Part shown: positions 1 through 8,665 of the stretch, piece by piece | How the letters are laid out: every line of letters starts with the position of its first letter | Numbering within the stretch: position 1 is the stretch's first letter | Assembly (NCBI RefSeq): GCF_030733205.1 | Contig: NZ_JASHJL010000020.1 | Location: forward strand, 1 to 64,000 | Direction of reading: 5' to 3' | DNA length: 64,000 bases | DNA from: Mameliella sp. MMSF_3455 | GTDB lineage: Bacteria > Pseudomonadota > Alphaproteobacteria > Rhodobacterales > Rhodobacteraceae | Notes under the pieces: model-generated | What the model saw: only the letters and a program-made list of their open reading frames with translations | Told to the model about the DNA's origin: nothing | The model's database searches: none | Program-made: the position numbers and the translations under genes

Positions 1-10
1 TGCCCCCACC

Positions 11-84
11 CCCCGGAGGTATTTTCCGAGAGAAGAAGCCGCAAGCGCGCGCGCCCTGGCTTCTTCTCTCGCAAAATACTCATG
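11..84. repeat. Facing pair of 3'-end repeats (inverted repeat)
   Basis: Two copies of a dispersed element face each other. One is at 11-40 on the plus strand and the other at 58-84 on the minus strand. Each reads roughly GAG(G)TATTTT, then CGAGAGAAGAAGCC. The 21-base arms (20-40 and 58-78) match at 20 positions and are separated by 17 bases. The minus-strand copy lies 3' of the gene ending at 169. The plus-strand copy would lie 3' of a plus-strand gene left of the window. Further copies are at 21061-21081 and 56271-56300. I infer a transcription-termination or mRNA 3'-end element. Confidence 0.6.
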
Positions 85-168
85 ACACCGCCTTCCGCCG
101 GCGCAACGCCGGGCTGGGCATCGAGAGATTACCCCCCTGCGTAGGACGGGGTTTGCCCCGCGGCGCCG

Positions 169-1011
169 TCAGAGGTTGGGCTCTCCCTGCAGGCCCAAGA
201 GCTTGCGGAACCCGGTCCAATACCCGGGCAGCTTGGGCGGCGCCTGCAGCCCGGCCAGCGCCTCTTCGGCCCAGGGCGCCATCGCACGGGTGACGAAGTC
301 TCGACCCCAGTCAAGGTAGGCCTCTGCATCCTCGGGGCGCAAACGGCAAGCGGACCCCACCAGCCCGACCAGCGTTTCGGGCGGAGAGTACCATTCGTCC
401 TGGATCCCGGTCACGCGTCTCTGCATAAGCGGGCCGATGATCCGCATCAGGCGCTTGTCCGAGAAGGTCAGCAGCATCTTGCCCATCTCGTCCCGCGAAT
501 AGTGGATCAGGGGCGGAAAGGTGTCGAAGAACACCGCCTTGCCGTCGATCACCGCGAAATTGCGGATCGAGGGGTGAAAGCCGATCCGCCCCTCCTGCTC
601 CCGCGCCCAGAGCCAGAAGCGCGCGATGACCTGGCCCGCAGCTTCCATCATCTCCAGCGTCGCGGTCAGCGTTTCCTTCTGCATCCGAGGCCGCATCAGG
701 CTGTCGACCGGCAGGGCCTCCTGCACGATCACCGGCACGCGTGTACCGCCCAGTTCGACAAAGTGGAACTCTGTCGCCGGCATTGGCACGCCGCCCGCCA
801 GCAGGGCCCGGACGTAGTCATCGTGGCAGCGCTGCAGCCTGTCCAGCGCCGCCGCGTCCCCCATGCCGCGGTAGACCTTGATCACCCGGTCGGACAGCGG
901 CCCGCTGTCCGGGCGGAACGGCGCGCAGAAATAGCCCAGCCGGGAAATCGTCTGCCCCCGGGATTGGGCATCGGCCCGGATCAGGCGGGCGAGTTCATCG
1001 AGATCGGTCAT
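169..1011 (-). CDS. Kinase-fold-like hypothetical protein (possibly DUF6206-type)
   Basis: A 280-residue protein of unproven function. The start is taken at the ATG beginning MTDLDELARL. The open frame runs further upstream, but that extension is Arg/Pro-rich and overlaps the ParA gene. A segment around residues 165-190 (HPSIRNFAVIDGK, then FFDTFPP) resembles the catalytic Asn and metal-binding Asp region of protein-kinase-like or aminoglycoside-phosphotransferase folds. That is a resemblance, not an identification. It lies about 25 bases downstream of the ParA-like gene on the same strand, so co-transcription is likely. No signal peptide or membrane segment is seen. Confidence 0.75.
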   Translation of the reverse strand: MTDLDELARLIRADAQSRGQTISRLGYFCAPFRPDSGPLSDRVIKVYRGMGDAAALDRLQRCHDDYVRALLAGGVPMPATEFHFVELGGTRVPVIVQEALPVDSLMRPRMQKETLTATLEMMEAAGQVIARFWLWAREQEGRIGFHPSIRNFAVIDGKAVFFDTFPPLIHYSRDEMGKMLLTFSDKRLMRIIGPLMQRRVTGIQDEWYSPPETLVGLVGSACRLRPEDAEAYLDWGRDFVTRAMAPWAEEALAGLQAPPKLPGYWTGFRKLLGLQGEPNL

Positions 1012-1036
1012 CAAGGGGCCTCCTGTGCGCGCCCCC

Positions 1037-1678
1037 TTACCCCGTCTCGAGCCGTTTCGCCACCTCTTGCGCAAGCGCCTCGATCTCGGCCCGGGCCGGG
1101 GTCTTGGCGCCTTCATGCGCCCCGCGCCCCTGTCCCAGCGCCTCGGCATAGCCTACGCGGTTGCCAAGGCTGGCCTGCGCCACGGCCGCCCCAAGCCGGG
1201 TCGCCGCCTCGACCACCTCGGCATTCAGCCGTGTGCCGGCCCGCGTGCGGTTCATGACCAGCAGCGTCGCGCAATTTTCGCGCGCGGCCAGGTCCAGCAC
1301 ACCTTCGGTGGCCCAGAGATCGACATGGCTGACCGCCACCGGCACCACGACAAGGTCCGCCACCCGCAGCGCCGGGCGCAGGTCGCTGTCGGCCTTGGGC
1401 GGAGTGTCGATGATGACAATGTCGTTGACTGCCGAAAGCTTGCGCACCTCGTAGGAGATCCCCCAGGCCGAAGAGGTGGCGAAATCCAGCCCCTCGCAGG
1501 TTTCGGGCTGGCTTTCGACCCGGGTCATGAACCAGCGCCCCAGGCTGCCTTGCGGGTCCAGGTCCACCACGGCCACCCGCTTGCCCTGACCGTGAAAGGC
1601 CAGCGCCAGGTGTGCCGCCAGCGTGGTCTTGCCGCTGCCGCCCTTCTGCTGTGCCACGGTGATCACATGTCCAGCCAT
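1037..1678 (-). CDS. ParA family ATPase (MinD/ParA superfamily)
   Basis: A 213-residue ATPase of the ParA/MinD/Soj superfamily. A deviant Walker A motif, QQKGGSGKTT, lies near residues 9-18. DLDPQGS follows as the Walker A' region, with a DTPP switch motif further on. The start is the ATG of MAGHVITV. An upstream in-frame ATG would add 26 unrelated residues. The short length and lack of an N-terminal DNA-binding domain point to an orphan ParA that positions protein cargo, rather than a plasmid partition ParA. No parB is adjacent. The downstream gene is a kinase-fold-like protein. Confidence 0.9.
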   Translation of the reverse strand: MAGHVITVAQQKGGSGKTTLAAHLALAFHGQGKRVAVVDLDPQGSLGRWFMTRVESQPETCEGLDFATSSAWGISYEVRKLSAVNDIVIIDTPPKADSDLRPALRVADLVVVPVAVSHVDLWATEGVLDLAARENCATLLVMNRTRAGTRLNAEVVEAATRLGAAVAQASLGNRVGYAEALGQGRGAHEGAKTPARAEIEALAQEVAKRLETG

Positions 1679-1828
1679 TCCATCCCCCGAGAAACCTGCC
1701 AGCGACTGTGCACCTGCGGCAAAGGGGAATCCAGCCCCCTGCGTCAATTGCTTCACCTTCCGTTAACCATTGCATCCCTACGGTTCGGAAGGGTTGGTTA
1801 ACGGCCCGACGCTGCCAAGAGTCCCGCC

Positions 1829-2503
1829 ATGCGTCCTCTGGACCTTTTCCTGGCCACCATCCTGGCCACCAGTCTTGCCGCCCCACCTGCCGGGGCGGGT
1901 GCCTGGCCACGCAAGCAGGGCAGCGGCTTTGGCAGCATCGCCGTTCGACTGGGCTGGCCGCAGGACCTGAACACCTGGACGTCGATGGACCCGACGCAGG
2001 ACTATTCGACGCTGTTCTTCGAATACGGCCTGACTGACCGGCTGACGCTGGGTTTCGACATCGGCCATTCGGTCGGCGGCAGCGGGAAATCGGTCCTGTT
2101 CCTGCAATGGCCGATCCTGCAGGCCGAAACGGGCGCGCAGATGACCGCCCAGTTCGGATTGGGCACGATCGCCGGAGACCAGGTCCTGCGGCCCGGGCTT
2201 GCTGTCGGCTGGGGGTTGAAAAACGGTTGGCTGTCCATCGACAGCGTGGCCGAGGCCTATGTCGCCAGCGGCCGGACCGACCTCAAGATCGATGTCACCT
2301 GGGGCCATAACCTGCCCAGGGACCGCAAGCTGATCCTGCAGTTGCAGACCGGCCAGCCTGATGGCTACGACCCCTTCGCACGGGTCGCGCCCTCGTTGGT
2401 CGTGCCGTTGAAGGGCCCGCTCAAGCTGGAAACAGGCGTCACCTGGGGGCTGACCGGCGACACCTCGATGGGCCTGAAGATGGGGCTCTGGACAGAGTTC
2501 TGA
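1829..2503 (+). CDS. Secreted, probably outer-membrane beta-barrel-like protein
   Basis: A 224-residue protein with a signal peptide (MRPLDLFLATILATSLAAPPAGAGA, cleavage near residue 25). The mature part is built of alternating polar and hydrophobic stretches such as YGLTDRLTLGFDIGHSV and GVTWGLTGDTSMGLKMGLW. It ends in an aromatic residue (WTEF), as outer-membrane barrels do. I do not recognise a named family. It is transcribed divergently from the ParA-like gene and convergently with the DUF4864 gene, so it is probably a single-gene unit. Confidence 0.8.
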   Translation: MRPLDLFLATILATSLAAPPAGAGAWPRKQGSGFGSIAVRLGWPQDLNTWTSMDPTQDYSTLFFEYGLTDRLTLGFDIGHSVGGSGKSVLFLQWPILQAETGAQMTAQFGLGTIAGDQVLRPGLAVGWGLKNGWLSIDSVAEAYVASGRTDLKIDVTWGHNLPRDRKLILQLQTGQPDGYDPFARVAPSLVVPLKGPLKLETGVTWGLTGDTSMGLKMGLWTEF

Positions 2504-2515
2504 CCAGCACCCGGG

Positions 2516-2932
2516 TCAGGCGGACACCCCCGGCGCCGGAATGACCCGGACGCCCGAAATGCGCCAATCGCCGTCGACATTCTGCATCCGGTACTCGACG
2601 ATAAAATTCTTGCCCGCCTCGTCCTGGATCAGCACCTGTTGCCAAAGCGCCCCATCCAGCTCGCGCAGCGGGCCGAACTCGACGTCGCTGGGCCGCCAGA
2701 CCATCGGATAGCCCTTTTGCACCATCGCGCCGAAATTCCGAGGCGTGCGAAAGGTGTTGCGGATGCCCGGGCTGGCGAATTCGAAGGCGGCGCCAAAATC
2801 GTCCTGCAGGAAGGCGTCGATCTGGCCCTGGATCGTGCCCTGGATTGCCGGGTTGGGCGCCAGGGCATCCTGTGCCGGCGCCGCCCCCGCCAGGCCGACC
2901 GCAACAGCCAGGCCCATCAACAAAGTGCGCAT
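2516..2932 (-). CDS. DUF4864 domain-containing secreted protein
   Basis: A 138-residue exported protein. It has an N-terminal signal peptide (MRTLLMGLAVAVGLAGAAPA). The body matches the DUF4864 pattern as I remember it: IQGQIDAFLQDDFGAAFEFASPGI near the start of the mature protein, and a conserved WRISGVRVIPAP end. The fold of this family is NTF2/SnoaL-like and its function is unknown. It is convergent with the secreted barrel-like gene, with only 12 bases between the stops. It lies downstream of lysK on the same strand, with a 75-base gap. Confidence 0.88.
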   Translation of the reverse strand: MRTLLMGLAVAVGLAGAAPAQDALAPNPAIQGTIQGQIDAFLQDDFGAAFEFASPGIRNTFRTPRNFGAMVQKGYPMVWRPSDVEFGPLRELDGALWQQVLIQDEAGKNFIVEYRMQNVDGDWRISGVRVIPAPGVSA

Positions 2933-3007
2933 GTCATCTCTCCTCGTGGCTTTCCCATAGGTAAGCCACGAGGAGAGGGCGTCAAAGTTTCAGAGGAACA
3001 GCACGGG

Positions 3008-4585
3008 TCAGCCCAGCTCGCCCGCCAGGCCCTTGTCGATCAGGGCCACGGTCTCATCGACGCCATAAAGCGCAATGAACCCGCCGAACCTCGGGCCCTG
3101 CGACTGACCCAGCAGCACCTCGTAAAGCGCCTTGAACCAGTCGCGCAGGTTTTCGAACTCATGCGCCTTGCCGACGGCAAAGACGAGGCTTTGCAGTGTC
3201 TCGTCGTCGGTTGCCCCGTCATGCGCCCTGAGCTGCGCGGCAAGGTCTTCCATCGCCGCGCGCTCCTTGGTGTCCGGCGCGCGGAAGACCTTGGTCGGCT
3301 TGACGAAATCCTCGTAGTACTTGACCGCGAAACCGGCTGCCGCATCCAGGTCGGGATGCGTTTCGGGCGAGGCATCCGGCGCATAGCGGCGGATGAATCC
3401 CCACATCGCGGCCTTGTCCTCGGCCCCGGCGGCACTGGCAAGGTTCAGCAGCATCGAGAAAGGCACCACCATCTTCGATTCCGGCACGTCGCCGTTGTGA
3501 ATGTGGTAAACCGGGTTGTTGACCTGCGCCTTGAGTTCCTGCCCCGGATAGGCGCGCAGCTGCTGGTGGTATTCGTCCACCGCCTTGGGGATCACGTCAA
3601 AGAACAGCCGCTTGGCGGTCTTGGGCTTCTGGAACATGAAATAGGACAGCGACTCGGTCGAGGCATAGGTCAGCCACTCGTCGATCGAGATGCCGTTGCC
3701 CGAGGACTTGGAGATCTTCTGGCCCTTGTCGTCCAGGAACAGTTCATAGGTGAAATGCTCGGGCGGGCGCACGCCCAGCGTCCGGCAGATGCCGTCATAG
3801 ATCGGCGTGTTGGTGCTGTGGTCCTTGCCGTACATCTCGAAATCGACGCCCAGCGCGGCCCAGCGGGCGCCGAAGTCCGGCTTCCACTGAAGTTTCACGT
3901 TGCCGCCCGTGACCGGCAGCGTCCATTCCCTGCCATCTTCGTCGTCGAAGGTGATCTCGCCCTTGGCCGCATCGACGTTCTTCATCGGAACGTACAGGAC
4001 GCGGCCCGTTTCCGGGTGGATCGGCAAGAAGATCGAATAGGTCTCACGCCGCTCATCGCGCAGCGATTTCAGCATAATGGCCATGAGGTCATCATATTTC
4101 TCGGCGGCGCGCAGCAGGATCTCGTCGAACCGGCCGGACCTGTAGAACTCGGTCGCGCTGATGAACTCGTACTCGAACCCGAAGGTGTCCAGGAACCGCC
4201 GCAGCATGGCGTTGTTGTGATGGCCAAAGCTCTCATGCGTCTCGAACGGGTCGTAGACACTGGTCAGCGGGCGCTGAAGGTCCTCGCGCAGGCGGTCCTG
4301 GTTGGGGACGTTGCCCGGCACCTTGCGCATCCCGTCCATGTCGTCCGAGAAACAGATCAGGCGGGTCGGAATGTCCGAGATCACCTCGAAGGCGCGGCGG
4401 ATCATGGTCGTCCGCGCAACCTCGCCAAAGGTGCCGATATGCGGCAGGCCCGAGGGGCCATAGCCCGTCTCGAAAAGGACGTAACCCTTTTCAGGCGGAG
4501 CCTTTTCATAGCGTTTGAGGATCCGGCGCGCCTCTTCGAAGGGCCAGGCCTTGGCGCTCATCGCCGCGTCGCGCAGATCGGACAT
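3008..4585 (-). CDS. lysK: Lysine--tRNA ligase, class I
   Basis: A 525-residue class I lysyl-tRNA synthetase, which charges tRNA(Lys) with lysine. The HIGH-type signature is HIGT at residues 49-52. The KMSKS-type signature is KISKS at 290-294. [10 protein letters not shown] and the following catalytic-core residues are intact. The class I enzyme is typical of archaea and some alphaproteobacteria, including Rhodobacterales, instead of the class II enzyme. Length is normal for the family. A TerB-like gene starts 102 bases away on the opposite strand. Confidence 0.97.
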   Translation of the reverse strand: MSDLRDAAMSAKAWPFEEARRILKRYEKAPPEKGYVLFETGYGPSGLPHIGTFGEVARTTMIRRAFEVISDIPTRLICFSDDMDGMRKVPGNVPNQDRLREDLQRPLTSVYDPFETHESFGHHNNAMLRRFLDTFGFEYEFISATEFYRSGRFDEILLRAAEKYDDLMAIMLKSLRDERRETYSIFLPIHPETGRVLYVPMKNVDAAKGEITFDDEDGREWTLPVTGGNVKLQWKPDFGARWAALGVDFEMYGKDHSTNTPIYDGICRTLGVRPPEHFTYELFLDDKGQKISKSSGNGISIDEWLTYASTESLSYFMFQKPKTAKRLFFDVIPKAVDEYHQQLRAYPGQELKAQVNNPVYHIHNGDVPESKMVVPFSMLLNLASAAGAEDKAAMWGFIRRYAPDASPETHPDLDAAAGFAVKYYEDFVKPTKVFRAPDTKERAAMEDLAAQLRAHDGATDDETLQSLVFAVGKAHEFENLRDWFKALYEVLLGQSQGPRFGGFIALYGVDETVALIDKGLAGELG

Positions 4586-4687
4586 TTCTCGGTCTCCTTG
4601 GGGGGTGTTGCGGGCGCTTCTCTATTGCCCCCCCGCCTCCGCGTCAATAAATTGCACGGCGACCCCTTTGCAGACCGAGGCCCCCGC

Positions 4688-5110
4688 ATGTCCGACGCCA
4701 CCCAGCCGCTCAACCCGCAGGACTGCCTCGTGGCACTGATGATTGCCGTTTCGGTCTCGGACGAAAGGGTGCGGACCGTCGAACTTGTCAAGATCGACGC
4801 CTCGGTGAAAATGCTGCCGATCTTTTCGGGTTATGACACCGACCGGGTGCGCGCCATGTCGACGCTGGTCTTCGAACTTTTCGAACAGGAAGACGGGCTG
4901 GACGCGCTGTTCGGCCTGATCCGCGACAACTTGCCCGAACGGCTGTTCGAAACCGCCTATGCGCTGGCCTGCGATGTCGCGGCCGCCGATGGCACGCTGC
5001 AGGAAACGGAACTGCGCCTGCTCGAGGAGATTCGCTATGAACTCAACCTCGACCGGCTGCATGCCGCCGCGATCGAACGTGGTGCCCGGGCGCGACACCT
5101 GACGCTGTGA
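4688..5110 (+). CDS. TerB-like tellurite-resistance family protein
   Basis: A 140-residue all-helical cytosolic protein starting MSDATQPLNP. It resembles the TerB/YjfE-like metal-binding helical fold: an early DERVRTVELVKIDASV stretch, and a late conserved ACDVAAADGTLQETELRLLEEI, with acidic residues in the loop as in TerB. Small orphan TerB-like proteins are common in this group and are not by themselves evidence of tellurite resistance. A long open frame extends upstream antisense to lysK. The start here is chosen because similarity and the intergenic gap begin here. Confidence 0.88.
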   Translation: MSDATQPLNPQDCLVALMIAVSVSDERVRTVELVKIDASVKMLPIFSGYDTDRVRAMSTLVFELFEQEDGLDALFGLIRDNLPERLFETAYALACDVAAADGTLQETELRLLEEIRYELNLDRLHAAAIERGARARHLTL

Positions 5111-5292
5111 ATTTGACTTAAAACCACCCGAATCCCGGGCTGGCCTGTTGCAAAAATCCCATAGGTTTTGGCGCTCTGTCCCCTGTACCGGGCCGGGTCG
5201 GGTATACCTGACTGACCGGCGGGTAACCGCGTAGTAACGTCTCTCTAGGCATTTTTTCGCCGAAGCTGCCAAGCTTGTACCTGGAGGGACGA

Positions 5293-5721
5293 ATGAAACG
5301 ATTTTTTGCCGCCGCGCTGGCCGCGGCACTTCTGTGTTTTTCACCGCTCATGGCCGCCGCCGCCCCGCTGGTGGCCAAGGTCGATGTGTCGACCCAGACC
5401 ATGACGGTGATCTACAACGGCAAGGTTGCCTATCGCTGGCCGGTCTCGACCGCGCGCGCGGGCAAGCACACGCCGCGTGGCCAATGGAATGCCTACTGGC
5501 TGTCCAAGTATCACCGGTCCAGCATCTACAACAATGCGCCGATGCCCTACTCGATCTTCTTTAACGGTGACTACGCGATCCACGGCACCGACCAGATCAG
5601 CCGCCTTGGCCGTCCGGCCTCGGCCGGCTGTGTGCGCCTGCACCCGGAACACGCCGCCGTCCTGTTCGAGCTGACAGAACAGGTCGGCAAGAAGAACATG
5701 AAGGTCGTGATCGACAACTGA
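5293..5721 (+). CDS. L,D-transpeptidase (YkuD domain), exported
   Basis: A 142-residue cell-wall enzyme. An N-terminal signal peptide (about residues 1-24, ending MAAAAP) is followed directly by a YkuD domain. The catalytic signature is visible as H97 in HGTD and C113 in SAGCVRL. Members form 3-3 cross-links in peptidoglycan or attach proteins to it. The start ATG at 5293 is preceded by GGAGGGA. An upstream in-frame start would add six residues ahead of the signal peptide. A strong terminator follows the gene. It is probably monocistronic and periplasmic. Confidence 0.93.
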   Translation: MKRFFAAALAAALLCFSPLMAAAAPLVAKVDVSTQTMTVIYNGKVAYRWPVSTARAGKHTPRGQWNAYWLSKYHRSSIYNNAPMPYSIFFNGDYAIHGTDQISRLGRPASAGCVRLHPEHAAVLFELTEQVGKKNMKVVIDN

Positions 5722-5768
5722 GCCGTCAGGCTGGCTGCCACCGGCCCCATTGACGCGCAGACTAGGCA

Positions 5769-5800
5769 ATGGGCCCTGCATCGCAGGGCCCATTTTCTTT
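5769..5800 (+). terminator. Rho-independent terminator of the L,D-transpeptidase gene
   Basis: An 11-bp perfect stem, ATGGGCCCTGC pairing with GCAGGGCCCAT, with a 3-base loop, followed by TTTCTTT. It begins 48 bases after the stop codon. The remaining gap to 5985 shows nothing recognisable. Confidence 0.85.
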
Positions 5801-5985
5801 GACCTCTACCGACCGTCCCGGCACGGCGGATCGGCCCGGCCGCTTCCAGGTTTCGATCGCGTTCGCCGTGCGAGCGTTTCGCTTTGCGGGTTTCCTGTGC
5901 GGATATCCCGGACAGGAAGGCACGCCGCTGTTCCGATTCGATGGTTCCGGGCAACCCGGCGGTCTGCCCGTCGCAAGGCGCGTTG

Positions 5986-7500
5986 TCAGACCGGATCGCT
6001 TTCGTAAAGCACGCCCCAGCGCCCGATCAGCCCCTGTTGCAGTATCTTTGCCCGGCTGTTCCAACTGCGTCCGCCTTCGGGGCGTTCTCGCTGCGCCTTG
6101 GTCAGCGCGTCTCTTCGCGGCATGTCGGCGGCAAAGATCGCAAAGACAAGCTCCGTGCCGTCTGGCAGATCGACGAACCCGGCCAGCCCGCTGACGAAAT
6201 TCAGCGTGCCGGTCTTGGCCCGCACCTTCAGCGGCGCATTCTCGATCACCCGGTACCGGGAATCACGGATCGGCATGTCCTTGAGCAGCGGCTTGATGCC
6301 CATCTTCATGCGCAATCCGCGCAGGCACCCCATCATCTGCATCGCACTGACCCGGCTTTTGTCTCCCAGGCCGGAGTGATCGACCAGCGCCAGCCCCTCG
6401 ACCCCCAGCTTTTCCCGCGCCCAGTCATTCATTTCCGCCGCCGACGCCAGTAGCGAGGCGGGGACAGCCCCGCTGCGCGCCACGCTGGCCGCAAGACCGA
6501 CGACCTCGGCGGTCAAGTTCGTCGACCATTTCAGCATGTCGCGCAGGATCACCCGCAAGGGCTTGCTTTCGTGACGGGCCAGCTCATCGCCGCCGGGCAG
6601 ACCCGCGGCAATCTCGGGCTTGCCGGTCTTGATGCCCTGCGCCGCCAGCAGCGTCTGGAACACCTCGCCCGCGTAGGCCTCGGGCTTCTTGATGGGCAGC
6701 CAGCGCGCGCCGCCGTCACCCAGCGCGCCACGCGCCACGGTCCAGTTGTCGCGGCCAGAGCGGTCTTCGTAGGTGTAGACCGGCATGCGTCGGTCGATCA
6801 GGTCCATACGGGCCACGCGCACGTCGGGCCTGTGCGCGGCGGACCGCGCCTGCATCGTCACCGTGTAGTCACTGCCCGCCTTGCGCCATTCGAAATGCAC
6901 GCGGTTGTAGTTCAGGTTCAGCCCGGAGACCGACGGGTTATAGCCGACGTGGTCCGGCTGGCTGGCGTCGATGCCGGTGAGCGAGGGCAGCGCCCCGCCC
7001 CAGACCTTCAACCCCCCGGTCAGGCCGGTGACACCGGCGGCACTGACCGCGGCGGCCAGCCCGGCCAGCGCATCGGTGTCCAGCGTCGGATCGCCCCCGC
7101 CCGCCAGCACCAGGTCGCCCTGGACAATACCATCCTTGACAGGGCCGGTGGCGATCACGCGGGTCACGAAATGATGCGCCGGACCAAGCATATCCAGCGC
7201 GTAGCCCGCAGTCAGGGCCTTGGCCACGCTGGCCGGGGGCAGGCTCACGTCGGGGGAATGTGTCTCCAGCACCTCGCCGTTGTGCAGGCGCGCGACGGCA
7301 AAGCCGACCTCACCATCCAGCGCCGCGCGTTCGATCAGCGCCTCGGCGGGCGGCTGGATGCGTTTTCGGAATTCGTCGGAACGTGCAACCGGGCGCAAGG
7401 AGGTCTCGGGTGCCCGCGCCCAGCCGGGCAATGCCGCCCCGCCTAGCGCCGTTCCGGCCACTCCGCCCAGGAATGCACGTCTGGAAATGCCATACGTCAT
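5986..7500 (-). CDS. dacB: D-alanyl-D-alanine carboxypeptidase/endopeptidase (PBP4 type)
   Basis: A 504-residue class C penicillin-binding protein that trims and opens peptidoglycan cross-links in the periplasm. The N-terminus (ISRRAFLGGVAGTALGGAAL) is a Tat-type signal with the twin arginine. The active-site SxxK is S91-V-A-K94. An SxN-type motif (STN) and a KTG motif (KTGTLNF) follow in order. It lies 58 bases downstream of nadD on the same strand, a pairing I recall from other Rhodobacterales, so the two are probably co-transcribed. Confidence 0.94.
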   Translation of the reverse strand: MTYGISRRAFLGGVAGTALGGAALPGWARAPETSLRPVARSDEFRKRIQPPAEALIERAALDGEVGFAVARLHNGEVLETHSPDVSLPPASVAKALTAGYALDMLGPAHHFVTRVIATGPVKDGIVQGDLVLAGGGDPTLDTDALAGLAAAVSAAGVTGLTGGLKVWGGALPSLTGIDASQPDHVGYNPSVSGLNLNYNRVHFEWRKAGSDYTVTMQARSAAHRPDVRVARMDLIDRRMPVYTYEDRSGRDNWTVARGALGDGGARWLPIKKPEAYAGEVFQTLLAAQGIKTGKPEIAAGLPGGDELARHESKPLRVILRDMLKWSTNLTAEVVGLAASVARSGAVPASLLASAAEMNDWAREKLGVEGLALVDHSGLGDKSRVSAMQMMGCLRGLRMKMGIKPLLKDMPIRDSRYRVIENAPLKVRAKTGTLNFVSGLAGFVDLPDGTELVFAIFAADMPRRDALTKAQRERPEGGRSWNSRAKILQQGLIGRWGVLYESDPV

Positions 7501-7558
7501 GGGGCTGATCTAAGCGAATCCCGGCACCACGAGCAACCGGCAACTGGGGGCACGCCAT

Positions 7559-8152
7559 TCACGTTTTCAGCCCTGTTGCCCAGTCACCCGCCGCGCGGAT
7601 TGCGGTCGAGCTGAGGTCGGTCATCGGCATGTTCACGAAACACCAGGCCGGGGCGGGTGCACTGGCCAGCCGGGGCGAGGCATACGCCGGAATTTGCGCC
7701 GCGCCAAAGATCCGCGCCGCCGGAGAAAGGCGCGCCGCCATGCGCAGACCGGGCCGCGCCAGCACCCCCACCGGCACGCTGTGCAGGATGCCCTGCCAGT
7801 TGTCCCAGCGATGGAACTGCGCCAGGTTGTCGGCCCCCATCAGCCATGTGAACCGCACCCTTGGAAACAGGTGCCGCAACCGAGCCAGGGTTTCAGCGGT
7901 ATAGCGCGTGCCTGCGCGGGCCTCGAAATCGCTGACGGTGATGCGCGGATGGTCGACGATCGCCCGGGCCGCCGCCATGCGGTCCTCCAGCGACGCGGGA
8001 GGATTGGGCTTCAGCGGGTTGCCGGGGCTCACCAGCCAGACAACGCGATCCAGGCCGAACCGCTTGAGCGCCTCGCGCGACAGGTGCAAATGCCCGGCGT
8101 GCGGTGGGTCAAAGGACCCCCCCAACAATCCGATCCGGGATCCACGCGGCAT
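7559..8152 (-). CDS. nadD: Nicotinate-nucleotide adenylyltransferase
   Basis: A 197-residue NAD biosynthesis enzyme that converts nicotinate mononucleotide plus ATP to deamido-NAD. [11 protein letters not shown] with the HxGH nucleotidyl-transfer motif is at residues 18-21. The C-terminal signature LSSTAIR is present. The start [10 protein letters not shown] is chosen because family similarity begins there. The frame stays open another 105 codons upstream, without recognisable similarity and with no strong ribosome binding site at either point, so the exact start is uncertain. Confidence 0.92.
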   Translation of the reverse strand: MPRGSRIGLLGGSFDPPHAGHLHLSREALKRFGLDRVVWLVSPGNPLKPNPPASLEDRMAAARAIVDHPRITVSDFEARAGTRYTAETLARLRHLFPRVRFTWLMGADNLAQFHRWDNWQGILHSVPVGVLARPGLRMAARLSPAARIFGAAQIPAYASPRLASAPAPAWCFVNMPMTDLSSTAIRAAGDWATGLKT

Positions 8153-8665
8153 GGCCCGGCCATCCAGGGCGCCCGCCCCGGCCAGGAAAAGGCCCTGCCC
8201 CTGTCTGCCTGGCTGCGGCACGCCGCGTCCTCCCGCCAAGATACGCCTGCGCGCACCGGGCAACCGGATACGCGGTTGGACGGGCATGTGCAAGAAACCC
8301 ATGCGCGCGCGGGCCTTACCCGACCCGGCGGGCCATGTCGCAGGCGGGCGGCTTGCGGGTCGATAGACCGCACGGCCTGCCCCGCTTTCCGTCTGCTTGC
8401 CCAGGGCACTCACCAGCCGGACGCCGTCCAAGGCACGGTCCCGCGAGGTCGAAAACAGGTCACTCACCCGTTCCGAGCGTTCCGCATCACCCTTGCCTTT
8501 CCCGGTCCCCGGTCCGTGGGCACAGTCTCCTAGATGACCGCGAAGTGTTCAGATCGGTTCAAGGCAAATCTGCCCGGAATTTTCCGCCTCTCCCGCCGCA
8601 GATTGCACCGCCGACGCCAACGCGCTACTCCGTCACGAACAACGCGCAAGCTGCAGGAGCGGATC
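8153..8665. other. 513-base stretch with no confident gene
   Basis: This separates the divergent nadD and ettA genes. On the minus strand nadD's frame stays open to 8467, giving an Arg/Ala/Pro-rich extension beginning [15 protein letters not shown] that I cannot match to any family. On the plus strand the last 130 bases extend the ettA frame without similarity. Promoters for both genes must lie here. I can point to no clear operator. Confidence 0.5.

Noticed and set aside
2639-4687. Upstream extension of the TerB-like frame over lysK
   Set aside because: This part is antisense to lysK. Similarity begins only at 4688.
8153-8467. 105-codon N-terminal extension of NadD
   Set aside because: NadD proteins normally begin near [10 protein letters not shown]. 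The extension is Arg/Pro-rich and without similarity, although I cannot exclude a different upstream start.
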